64,000 nt of DNA from Aphanothece hegewaldii CCALA 016 (GTDB lineage Bacteria; Cyanobacteriota; Cyanobacteriia; Cyanobacteriales; Microcystaceae). This document shows positions 47,127 through 55,334 of the stretch, in pieces; position 1 is the first letter of the stretch, and every line of letters starts with the position of its first letter. Where the stretch lies: positions 1 to 64,000 of the forward strand of contig NZ_PXOH01000021.1 of assembly GCF_003007785.1 (NCBI RefSeq), read 5' to 3'. Below the pieces are notes generated by a model that worked only from the letters and a program-made list of their open reading frames with translations, made no database searches and was not told the origin of the DNA. Made by a program: the position numbers and the translations under genes.

Positions 47127-47864
47127 ATGGAAAAAAATATCGAAGATTGCTGGAATAAAATTGGTGTTTCGGGTGATAGTTCTTGTTCGCTATTACCAGA
47201 AGTAATTCACTGTCGTAATTGTTCAGTTTATGCGGCTGCGGGTCGTACTTTACTACATCGGGAATCGCCAGTCGGGTATATTGAAGAATGGACACATTTA
47301 GTGTCTCAACCTTTACCCAAACGAGCCAAAAAATATACAGAAACAACAACTTTTAGTCAAAAAATTGAGCATAAGTTAGATTTATCTTGCGTTCTCATTT
47401 TTCGCTTAGAAACAGAATGGTTTGCTTTACCAATTGGCGTAATTAAAGAAGTTACTTCACTATGTACGGTTCATACATTACCCCATCGTAGTAATGATAT
47501 TTTATTAGGTGTTGTTAATATTAGAGGAGAAATTTTAATCTGTGTTTCTTTGAGTAATCTTTTACAGCTTAAACCTGTTGCATGGAAAAATTCATCACTT
47601 TCTAAAAATAATGCCAGTCCAAAAACTTATCAACGCATGGTAGTTACAGAAATCCAAGATAATAGATGGGTTTTTATTGTTGATGAAATTTATAGTGTAC
47701 AACGCTTAAAAACTGATGATCTTTCAAATGTACCCACAGTAATTACAAAAACTCCTGATACTTATACCCAAAAAATTATTCAATTAGAGGATAAAAAAAT
47801 TAATTTTGTTGATTCAGAAATGCTGTTTTATGAGTTGTTGTTTTATACTTTCTCACGTCCTTAG
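47127..47864 (+). CDS. CheW-type adaptor with Cys-rich N-terminus, WspD-like
   Basis: 245 residues from ATG 47127. N-terminal 45 residues hold four Cys: DCWNKIG (C8), SSCSLL (C20), and HCRNC (C29, C32), a pattern I associate with WspD-type CheW proteins, perhaps a zinc site. The CheW domain follows from about residue 85 (CVLIFRLETEWFALPIGVIKEV). A TTG at 47091 could also start translation, overlapping the MCP stop by 4 bp. The CheA gene follows 32 bp later. Confidence 0.83.
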   Translation: MEKNIEDCWNKIGVSGDSSCSLLPEVIHCRNCSVYAAAGRTLLHRESPVGYIEEWTHLVSQPLPKRAKKYTETTTFSQKIEHKLDLSCVLIFRLETEWFALPIGVIKEVTSLCTVHTLPHRSNDILLGVVNIRGEILICVSLSNLLQLKPVAWKNSSLSKNNASPKTYQRMVVTEIQDNRWVFIVDEIYSVQRLKTDDLSNVPTVITKTPDTYTQKIIQLEDKKINFVDSEMLFYELLFYTFSRP

Positions 47865-47896
47865 TCAAGTTTGATAAAATTACAAATACAAAAAAT

Positions 47897-50338
47897 ATGT
47901 CAGAAAATAACTTGAATTTAACTAATTTTTCGATGCTAGAATTATTTAATATTGAATTGGATAACCAAACAGAAATATTAAATGATAACTTATTAAATTT
48001 AGAAAATTATCTGAAAAAAAATCAATTATATTCCACTTCAGAAATAATCCCTTTACTAGAATCTTTAATGAGGGCTGCTCACTCGATTAAAGGAGCCGCC
48101 AGAATCGTAGAAATTGATGAAGTTGTAAAATTAGCTCATTTAATGGAAGATTATTTCTCAGCAACCATTTCTCAAAATATTATTCCGCAAACACAACATA
48201 TCGATCAAATATTAGAAGGCGTGGATTTATTACAAAAAATTAATCAAGAAGAAAATTTAAAATTATGGATCACTAAAAATCAAGATAATTTTGATCAAAT
48301 CAAGAGTAACATTAGCCATTTATTAGAAAATCAAGTAAATGAACTATTAACGCCGTTAATAACAGAAAAAAATAACGAGAACTTTTCCGAAAATAACGAA
48401 CAAAAACCGTTAAATTTAGATGATGTTTTTCCCGATGAAGAAGAAGATTTAGAATCGGAATCCCCAACACAAGGTGATTTATATATTTATCAACAATCAG
48501 AAGAATTAAGTAATTTAGAAAATAGTACATTTTTAAATTCTCAAATTTCAACATTTAAAACTTCAGAGATTTTTACAAATCAAGCAGCACCAGAAAAAGA
48601 TCGTTATATTAGAGTCAGTTCAGATAACCTAAATCGTCTGATGGGTTTAGCAGGAGAAGCATTAGTTGAAGCAACAGCTTTGGGGCCTTTTACTGATTCT
48701 TTAATGACTCTAAAAAAAAGCCAACTAGAATTATCTAAATTATTAGAAAATTTACAATATACTTTATTGATTAAATGTGCTTTAAATAAAGAAACAGAAA
48801 ATTATTTAAAAATTATTAAACAAAAAGAGCGAGAATGTCGAGAAATTTTAAACGATCGCCTAAATACATTAGAACAATTTACCTATCGTTCTATTAATTT
48901 ATCAGATCGTCTTTATCGAGAAGTAATTAACTCTCATATGCGCCCATTTGCTGACGGAATACAAGGATTTCCGCGAATGGTTCGAGATATTGCTAAACAA
49001 TTAAATAAATCAGTTAAATTAGAAATTATCGGAAAAAGTACCCCAGTTGATCGAGATATTTTAGCTAAATTAGAAGTTCCTCTAACTCATCTTTTAAGAA
49101 ATTCAATTGCTCACGGTATTGAAGCACCAGATATCAGAATTCAAAAAGGCAAAACTATTGAGGGAATTATTCGTCTAGAAGCGGCTCATCGTTTTGGAAT
49201 GTTATCAATTAATGTATCTGATGATGGTGCTGGAATTGACTTAAATCAGCTAAAAAACCGTATATTAGAAAAAAAATTAGTCACCCCAGAAATGGCTCAA
49301 CAATTATTTGAAACAGAATTAATAGAATTTATTTTTTTACCAGGGTTTACTACCGCTAATGAAGTGACCGAAATTTCTGGGCGTGGTGTAGGTTTAAATA
49401 TTGCGAAAACGATGGTAGAAGAAGTTGGCGGAAATATTCAAGCGATTTCTAAAACAGATAAAGGAATGAGTTTTCATTTTCAACTTCCTTTAACTTTATC
49501 TGTGATCCGAACACTATTAGTAGAAATTTCGGGCGAAGCTTATGCGTTTCCTCTAACTCGAATTGAGCAAGCGGTTAGAGTGAATATGAATGAGATATTT
49601 TATGCTGAAAATAAACAATATTTTACTTTAAATGGGAAAAATATCGGTTTAGTACGAGCCGATCAAGTTTTAGAATTACCGCCCTCTAAGTTTTCCTCAG
49701 ATTCTTTTTCTATAGTTATTGTGAGTGATCAACACAATTGTTATGGTTTAATAGTAGATCGATTTTTAGGGGAAAAAAATTTAGTAATCAGACCTCTCGA
49801 TCATCGTTTAGGAAAAGTTCAAGATATTAGTGCAGCCGCTTTATTAGAAGACGGTTCACCTGTTTTGATTTTAGATGTTTTAGATATTATTCATTCTGTT
49901 GATAAAATTCTCACAACCAGTTATTTAGCACAAGCTAACTATGAACCCGAACTATCATGGACACAACTAACTTTCAAAATATTAGTTGTTGATGATTCGA
50001 TTACTGTTCGAGAAACCGAGAAAAAACTTTTGCAAAATTATGGCTATCAAGTTGATTTAGCGGTTGATGGAATAGAAGCATGGAATATGATTATTTGTGG
50101 AAAATATGACTTAATTATTAGTGATGTAGATATGCCGAGAATGAATGGAATTAAGTTAGTTCAACAAATCAAAAATCATCCCCTGTTTAAAGAAACACCT
50201 GTGATTATTATTTCCTATAAAGATCGAGAAGAAGATCGTTTACAAGGATTAGAAGCGGGTGCGGATTATTATTTAACTAAAGAAAGTTTTCAGGATGATA
50301 CTCTAATTAAAGTTGTAAAAGAATTGCTCGAAAAATAG
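47897..50338 (+). CDS. Hybrid CheA histidine kinase/response regulator, WspE-like
   Basis: 813 residues. HPt with LMRAAHSIKGAAR (H62), linker, dimerisation domain (from YIRVSSDNLNRLMGLAGEALVEA), HATPase (LTHLLRNSIAHGIEAP; SDDGAGID; GRGVGLNIA), CheW-like domain, and C-terminal receiver (ILVVDDSITVRETE, LIISDVDMPRMNG with the phospho-Asp, YYLTKES). In the Wsp system such a kinase (WspE) phosphorylates the diguanylate cyclase WspR; none is encoded here, so the output is elsewhere or is the receiver itself. Only one HPt, unlike the CheA at 9129-13169. Confidence 0.92.
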   Translation: MSENNLNLTNFSMLELFNIELDNQTEILNDNLLNLENYLKKNQLYSTSEIIPLLESLMRAAHSIKGAARIVEIDEVVKLAHLMEDYFSATISQNIIPQTQHIDQILEGVDLLQKINQEENLKLWITKNQDNFDQIKSNISHLLENQVNELLTPLITEKNNENFSENNEQKPLNLDDVFPDEEEDLESESPTQGDLYIYQQSEELSNLENSTFLNSQISTFKTSEIFTNQAAPEKDRYIRVSSDNLNRLMGLAGEALVEATALGPFTDSLMTLKKSQLELSKLLENLQYTLLIKCALNKETENYLKIIKQKERECREILNDRLNTLEQFTYRSINLSDRLYREVINSHMRPFADGIQGFPRMVRDIAKQLNKSVKLEIIGKSTPVDRDILAKLEVPLTHLLRNSIAHGIEAPDIRIQKGKTIEGIIRLEAAHRFGMLSINVSDDGAGIDLNQLKNRILEKKLVTPEMAQQLFETELIEFIFLPGFTTANEVTEISGRGVGLNIAKTMVEEVGGNIQAISKTDKGMSFHFQLPLTLSVIRTLLVEISGEAYAFPLTRIEQAVRVNMNEIFYAENKQYFTLNGKNIGLVRADQVLELPPSKFSSDSFSIVIVSDQHNCYGLIVDRFLGEKNLVIRPLDHRLGKVQDISAAALLEDGSPVLILDVLDIIHSVDKILTTSYLAQANYEPELSWTQLTFKILVVDDSITVRETEKKLLQNYGYQVDLAVDGIEAWNMIICGKYDLIISDVDMPRMNGIKLVQQIKNHPLFKETPVIIISYKDREEDRLQGLEAGADYYLTKESFQDDTLIKVVKELLEK

Positions 50339-50355
50339 AATAATCATCCATCATC

Positions 50356-50991
50356 TTACTTACTAGGTGTAGGAATAGGTTGAAGCATATCGGGTGAGAG
50401 TTGTTTATTTTGCTCTTGTTTTAGCATAACGATCGCTTGTTTTAATTTTTCATCTTGGGGATAAATTTTAGCTAATTTTTCCATAATTTCTATCGCCCCT
50501 GCTAAATCATTCGTCACAATTCGCATTTGTGCTACAGCTTGTAAAAGACGAGGATCATCAGGATTTTTGGCGAGATTTTTTTCTAACTGTTCTTTAACTT
50601 TTGTCACCCCAGTAACATTATTTGACATCGCGTAAGCTTGTGCTAAAGCTTGTAAAACTTGGGGATTATCGGGATACATTTGAGATAATTTTTCTAAATG
50701 AGGAATTGCGCCTTGATAATCACCCAATTTCATCTTAGTATCGATGACACCTTGCAAAGCTCTTAAATTATCAGGTTCTCGTTTTAAAACTTGCTCATAT
50801 CCTTGAGATTCGGCTTGTAATTGTTTAAGATCTAGATTGGCTGGTGCATTAGGATTATTATTAGGTTGAACTGCTTCAGGAGACTTACCGAATAAACCCG
50901 CTAGAGGAATAATCATTAAACTTAAAAAAGCGAGACCAGAAGCAATAATTAAGACTTTTTGCAGATAATTTGGTTTTTTTTGATCAGCCAT
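50356..50991 (-). CDS. TPR-repeat protein with N-terminal membrane anchor
   Basis: 211 residues. One N-terminal membrane segment (about 12-33: VLIIASGLAFLSLMIIPLAGLFG, in parts), a Pro/Asn-rich linker, then four TPR-like repeats (about 55-195) with YPDNPQVLQALAQAYA and YPQDEKLKQAIVMLK. Likely a thylakoid or plasma membrane scaffold; the client is not known. It follows a multi-pass protein gene by 17 bp. Confidence 0.8.
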   Translation of the reverse strand: MADQKKPNYLQKVLIIASGLAFLSLMIIPLAGLFGKSPEAVQPNNNPNAPANLDLKQLQAESQGYEQVLKREPDNLRALQGVIDTKMKLGDYQGAIPHLEKLSQMYPDNPQVLQALAQAYAMSNNVTGVTKVKEQLEKNLAKNPDDPRLLQAVAQMRIVTNDLAGAIEIMEKLAKIYPQDEKLKQAIVMLKQEQNKQLSPDMLQPIPTPSK

Positions 50992-51008
50992 AAAGAATTT
51001 AGATATTT

Positions 51009-51602
51009 TTAATAAATTTTAATATAATTCAAGATCAAACTAAATTGAGTTATAGACATTGTATATCTCCACCAATCGAACCCCAATAATCCAATTGCAA
51101 AACTACAAACACAAATTGCTGTCAAGATCGTACAAACCTGCCAATTATTATAACCTGCTTCTTGGAGTTCTAAACGACCTAAAATAGCAGCATTCAGCAA
51201 AAGCAAGAATTCAGCAAAGTAATTAAAAAAACAAATAATCAAAGCCAAAGCTAAAGACCAGATTAGAACAGCTATAATGGCTGTGATATCCGACTTAAAG
51301 CAACTGCCGAGTAAACCTAAAAGCGATCGATCAAAAATCGTTAAACCGAGGGTTAGAGTTAAAATAAGGAGTAAAGAAAGTCCATAAAGTAACTTGTGAG
51401 CGATCCTTTCATCGAGAAAAATATTAAACTTTTCGAGTAGTCGTCCGTCGATGAGCCAACGATTCCAAGAATCACTTTCTTGAGCAATAGTCCAGCCAAA
51501 AACACTATAAATAGCTGGCATAAGGAGTAACAAAATTATCAAACGCCAAATCGGTTTATTTTTGTAAAAAAGCATAAGATTTAGCCTCCTTTTAAAGAGC
51601 AA
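51009..51602 (-). CDS. Multi-pass membrane protein of unknown function
   Basis: 197 residues with four or five predicted membrane segments (about 18-38, 68-90, 105-130, 135-155, 160-182). No motif that I can name. Codon use looks like the neighbours. It lies between apcD (69 bp upstream) and the TPR gene (17 bp downstream), all on the minus strand, so it might be part of an apcD transcription unit. Confidence 0.55.
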   Translation of the reverse strand: MLFKRRLNLMLFYKNKPIWRLIILLLLMPAIYSVFGWTIAQESDSWNRWLIDGRLLEKFNIFLDERIAHKLLYGLSLLLILTLTLGLTIFDRSLLGLLGSCFKSDITAIIAVLIWSLALALIICFFNYFAEFLLLLNAAILGRLELQEAGYNNWQVCTILTAICVCSFAIGLLGFDWWRYTMSITQFSLILNYIKIY

Positions 51603-51671
51603 AGCCTGAATTCTGAAAGAGATTTTGCTTCACCCCTTTTCAGACTTCAGACTTTTGAGCATTAATGTCAC

Positions 51672-52157
51672 TTATGACATGGTTTGAATGATGTAGTCAA
51701 AGTAAGGGCCAGCTTCATCAGCATCTTCTTTACTCAATTGAGAAAGAGCCGCATCTTTAAGACAGCGAATTGCTTCAATCATTCCCGTTACAGGCACATT
51801 GAGAGAATTGTACATTTCTTTCGCGCCAATTAAGCCACTTTGCTCGATCGGGCCTTTATCGCCTGCGAGAATGCCATAAGTGACTAAGCGTAGATACCAG
51901 CTATAGTCTCTAAGACATTGATTGTATTGACGCTGACCATAAGCGTTACCACCAGGGGCCCGATAGTCGGGACGTTTGCGGAATAACTGCTTTTGGGCTT
52001 CATCTACAATCTTTTTGTCATTTTCGGCGAAAACTTCAGCAATACGAATCCGTCTTGCGCCCGTTTGTAAAAATTTCTGGATACCTTGTAGTTCTCCACT
52101 ACTTGGATATCGCAGATCGTCGTCGGCTTTGAGAATGACTTGACTAACTACGCTCAT
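51672..52157 (-). CDS. apcD: Allophycocyanin B alpha subunit (terminal emitter)
   Basis: 161 residues. One of the phycobilisome core terminal emitters; it passes excitation energy to the photosystems, mainly photosystem I. It starts [20 protein letters not shown], which is closer to ApcD than to ApcA (MSIV.. with EARYLSPGE). The chromophore site is [16 protein letters not shown] (phycocyanobilin on the Cys near 81). Length is standard for allophycocyanin subunits. Monocistronic or with the membrane protein below; the apcABC genes are not in the window. Confidence 0.93.
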   Translation of the reverse strand: MSVVSQVILKADDDLRYPSSGELQGIQKFLQTGARRIRIAEVFAENDKKIVDEAQKQLFRKRPDYRAPGGNAYGQRQYNQCLRDYSWYLRLVTYGILAGDKGPIEQSGLIGAKEMYNSLNVPVTGMIEAIRCLKDAALSQLSKEDADEAGPYFDYIIQTMS

Positions 52158-52337
52158 AATATCAAGGTGAATTTGCTAACATAATGTAGTTTAGCTAAAA
52201 ACAGGGTCTAACCGCGAGTTCTTCATCTACCGCAAAGTTAGATTAATATAAAAGCATCGATTGACTTTAAATGAACAGAATTTATTCGTAAAGTTTGATT
52301 ACAATTTCCATATTCTTAAATTGATTAGGAGCTAGTC

Positions 52338-53615
52338 GTGAGTCCAGAAACTCTTTTAGAAAATCCATCCTTGACAAAAAGCCTTAATAGTGCATCATTA
52401 ACAGAAACTTTTGATACCTATGTAATGAACACTTACAGCCGATTTCCGATCGCCATTACCAAAGGTCAAGGCTGTCGTTTATGGGATACCGAAGGCAAAG
52501 AATATCTTGATTTCGTCGCAGGAATTGCCACTTGTACTCTAGGTCATGCTCACCCCGCTTTAATCGATGTGGTGAGTCAGCAAATCCAACAACTTCACCA
52601 CGTCTCTAATTTATTTTATATTCCCGAACAAGGCGACCTAGCTAAATGGATTGTCGAGCATTCCTGTGCTGATCGGGTTTTTTTCTGTAACTCAGGTGCA
52701 GAAGCGAACGAAGCAGCAATAAAATTAGTTCGTAAATACGCTCATACGGTTTTAGATTTCCTCGAACAACCCGTTATTTTAACCGCTAAAGCCAGTTTTC
52801 ATGGTCGGACTCTTGCTACCGTCACCGCAACAGGACAACCAAAATATCAAAAAGACTTCGCGCCTTTGGTTCCAGGCTTTGCTTATATTCCTTACAATGA
52901 TATCGAAGCGGTGGAAAATGCGATCGCTGATCTCGATGAAGGAAACCGTCGTGTTGCTGCCATTATGCTAGAACCCCTTCAAGGTGAAGGCGGCGTGCGT
53001 CCGGGTGATGTAGAATATTTCCATAGACTGCGCCAAATTTGCGACCAAAATAATATTTTATTAGTATTCGATGAAGTACAAGTCGGAGTCGGCCGAACGG
53101 GCAAACTTTGGGGTTATGAGAATTTAGGCGTTGAACCCGACATCTTTACCTCAGCAAAAGGGTTAGCAGGTGGTATCCCCATCGGTGCCATGATGTGTAA
53201 GAAATTCTGTGATGTTTTTGAACCTGGTAATCATGCAAGTACATTTGGCGGAAATCCCTTTGTTTGTGCCGCAGGTTTAACAGTGCTACAAACCATTGAA
53301 AAAGACCATCTTTTAGAAAATGTACATGATCGTGGCGAACAATTACGCACTCGTTTAAGAGCGATCGCACAAAAATACCCGACTTTATTCAAAGAGGTAC
53401 GCGGTTGGGGATTAATCAACGGAATGGAGATCCATGAAGAAGTTTCTTTAACCTCACCAGATATCGTCAAAGCAGCCTTAGAATTCGGTTTATTATTCGC
53501 TCCAGCAGGACCAAAAGTCTTACGCTTTGTTCCTCCTCTTATTGTCTCAGAATCAGAAATCGATTTAGCCGTCAATCTTTTAGAACAAGCGATCGAAAAA
53601 GTCACTCACTCTTAA
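52338..53615 (+). CDS. argD: Acetylornithine aminotransferase
   Basis: PLP enzyme of arginine biosynthesis converting N-acetylornithine and 2-oxoglutarate to N-acetylglutamate semialdehyde. 425 residues, class III aminotransferase: CNSGAEANEAAIKL, FHGRTLATVTATGQ, PLQGEGGV, DEVQVGVGRTGKLWGYE, and PLP-lysine in TSAKGLAGGIPIG. GTG start, with GGAG upstream. The N-terminal 25 residues are an extension relative to many bacterial ArgD. A terminator follows at 53625. Confidence 0.95.
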   Translation: MSPETLLENPSLTKSLNSASLTETFDTYVMNTYSRFPIAITKGQGCRLWDTEGKEYLDFVAGIATCTLGHAHPALIDVVSQQIQQLHHVSNLFYIPEQGDLAKWIVEHSCADRVFFCNSGAEANEAAIKLVRKYAHTVLDFLEQPVILTAKASFHGRTLATVTATGQPKYQKDFAPLVPGFAYIPYNDIEAVENAIADLDEGNRRVAAIMLEPLQGEGGVRPGDVEYFHRLRQICDQNNILLVFDEVQVGVGRTGKLWGYENLGVEPDIFTSAKGLAGGIPIGAMMCKKFCDVFEPGNHASTFGGNPFVCAAGLTVLQTIEKDHLLENVHDRGEQLRTRLRAIAQKYPTLFKEVRGWGLINGMEIHEEVSLTSPDIVKAALEFGLLFAPAGPKVLRFVPPLIVSESEIDLAVNLLEQAIEKVTHS

Positions 53616-53624
53616 TTATTCCTT

Positions 53625-53675
53625 TGTTATCAGTCATCGGCTCTGTACCAATTGACTGATAACAGAAATTTTTTT
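53625..53675 (+). terminator. Rho-independent terminator after argD
   Basis: A perfect 12-bp stem TGTTATCAGTCA / TGACTGATAACA with a 16-nt loop, followed by GAAATTTTTTT. Confidence 0.85.
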
Positions 53676-53752
53676 AATTTGACTCACCCTTTAGAAGCAT
53701 TAACGGATTAAGATATAAAGCAAAAACAAATAAAAATATCTTGGAGCCAACT

Positions 53753-54622
53753 ATGCTTAAGCTGAGTTCCGCCCAAGCTGAACAATTTAAAAGCATCGGG
53801 GCCTATCTTCGCTCAAAACGATTAGAAAACACTTTATCTTTAGAAGACATTGCGGCGATAACCATGATTCGCTTACCTTTGTTGCAAGCGTTAGAAACAG
53901 CGAATCTTGAGCTATTACCAGAATTAGTCTATGTCAAAGGATTTATCCGTCGCTATGGAGAAATTTTGAAAATTGATGGACAAGCCTTAGCCAATCGTAT
54001 CTCGGACGTTCCTGAACCTGAAGTTATCGAAACACCACCAGCACCAAAAACGGTACAAGAGCCAAAAACGGTAGCTGTTACACCTAAAGTTGTGGCATCA
54101 CAGGAACATTCTAAGCCAGTTCAAAGCCTTCCAACATCTTTTTTATCTTCTAAGACACTTCCTTATGTTTTATTGGGTTTAGGGGCAATTTTCCTCGCTG
54201 GTCTAGGCTATTATTTCTTACGTCCCCAACCATCAACTCAAACCACGACACCGAAAACAGCCCCTAGTGTGGTTAATCCTTCTCCTGCTGTTGTTGTTCC
54301 CCCTCCTCCTGCTTCCCCTTCTCCCGTTCCCGTCCAACCAGTGGCTCAACCGAGTCCCTCTCCCGTGCCTTCTGCCACTCCCTTATCGGTTACAGTAAAA
54401 CTAGAAGAACGCTCTTGGCTAGAAATTTTTGTTGATGGTCAACTGGGTTATCGGGGTACTCTTGAAGCCGGAGAACAAAAAACTTGGACAGCGAACAAAG
54501 CTTTTAATATCAAAGCGGGTAATGCTGGAGCGGTCAAAATTTCGGTTAATGAAAAACCGGCTCAACCATTAGGCAAACTCGGAGAAGTCAAAGAAATGAC
54601 CCTAACAGCAAATGCTAACTAA
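53753..54622 (+). CDS. RodZ-like helix-turn-helix membrane protein
   Basis: 290 residues from ATG 53753, with GGAG 6 bp upstream. N-terminal HTH_25-type domain (about 10-80: GAYLRSKRLENTLSLEDIA), Pro-rich linker, membrane segment (about 137-156: YVLLGLGAIFLAGLGYYFL), a very Pro/Ser/Val-rich linker, and a C-terminal DUF4115-type beta domain (about 210-290: LEERSWLEIFVDGQL, QKTWTANKAFNIKAGNAG). Same order as RodZ, which supports MreB and cell shape. The fit is good, but mreB is not in the window. Confidence 0.82.
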   Translation: MLKLSSAQAEQFKSIGAYLRSKRLENTLSLEDIAAITMIRLPLLQALETANLELLPELVYVKGFIRRYGEILKIDGQALANRISDVPEPEVIETPPAPKTVQEPKTVAVTPKVVASQEHSKPVQSLPTSFLSSKTLPYVLLGLGAIFLAGLGYYFLRPQPSTQTTTPKTAPSVVNPSPAVVVPPPPASPSPVPVQPVAQPSPSPVPSATPLSVTVKLEERSWLEIFVDGQLGYRGTLEAGEQKTWTANKAFNIKAGNAGAVKISVNEKPAQPLGKLGEVKEMTLTANAN

Positions 54623-54685
54623 TCTTGTGGCAATCGGAGCAAGCATTGTTTTTATTTTCTTGTCCTAACTAGACTTGGCACCTTT

Positions 54686-55318
54686 ATGCGAATTTTAATT
54701 GTTGAAGATGATCCCCTAATGCAGCTAGGATTACAACAAGCTTTAAGCAATCATGCTGAATTTGAGATCGTCGGTTTAGCAAAAGATGGTTATGCTGGGG
54801 TCAAAATGGCTTTAGAACTCAAACCCGATTTAGTAATTATGGATCTGGGTTTACCTCGTCTTGATGGGATTGCTGCAACTAAAACGATTAAAGAACAATG
54901 TCCAGATATTCGGATTGTGATTTTAACATCTCATACTCTAGAAACTGAAGTGATTGCCTCTTTGTCTAGTGGGGCTGACGCTTATTGTATCAAAGGTTCT
55001 AGTTTAGAGCGTCTAGAAACGGCAATTTTTACGGCGATCGATGGTGCTACCTATCTAGATCCCCAAATTGCTCGTTTAGTGGTCGAAAATTTGAAACAAC
55101 CCACACCCCAAGCCAATTTTAAGATTGGTTTACTTTCGAGCCGAGAAATGGATGTTTTAAAATTAATTGTTGAGGGTAAAAGTAATCTCGAAATTGCTGA
55201 GAAATTGTATTTAAGTCCGAATACGATTAAAACTCATGTGCGGGGAATTATGAATAAATTAGCAGTTGACGATCGCGTACAGGCTGCCGTTGTTGCCTTG
55301 CGATCAGGAATTGTTTAA
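54686..55318 (+). CDS. NarL/FixJ-family response regulator
   Basis: 210 residues. Receiver domain (1-120) with acidic pocket VEDDP, phospho-Asp in LVIMDLGLPRLDG, T in ILTSH and a CIKGSS lysine region; a C-terminal LuxR-type HTH (about 145-205: LSSREMDVLKLIVEGKSNLEIAEKL, in parts; LSPNTIKTHV). Orphan: no histidine kinase gene adjoins. It lies 64 bp after the RodZ-like gene and 17 bp before the FAAL gene, so it may regulate the lipid-related genes after it. Confidence 0.91.
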   Translation: MRILIVEDDPLMQLGLQQALSNHAEFEIVGLAKDGYAGVKMALELKPDLVIMDLGLPRLDGIAATKTIKEQCPDIRIVILTSHTLETEVIASLSSGADAYCIKGSSLERLETAIFTAIDGATYLDPQIARLVVENLKQPTPQANFKIGLLSSREMDVLKLIVEGKSNLEIAEKLYLSPNTIKTHVRGIMNKLAVDDRVQAAVVALRSGIV

Positions 55319-55334
55319 TTTAATAATACAATTT

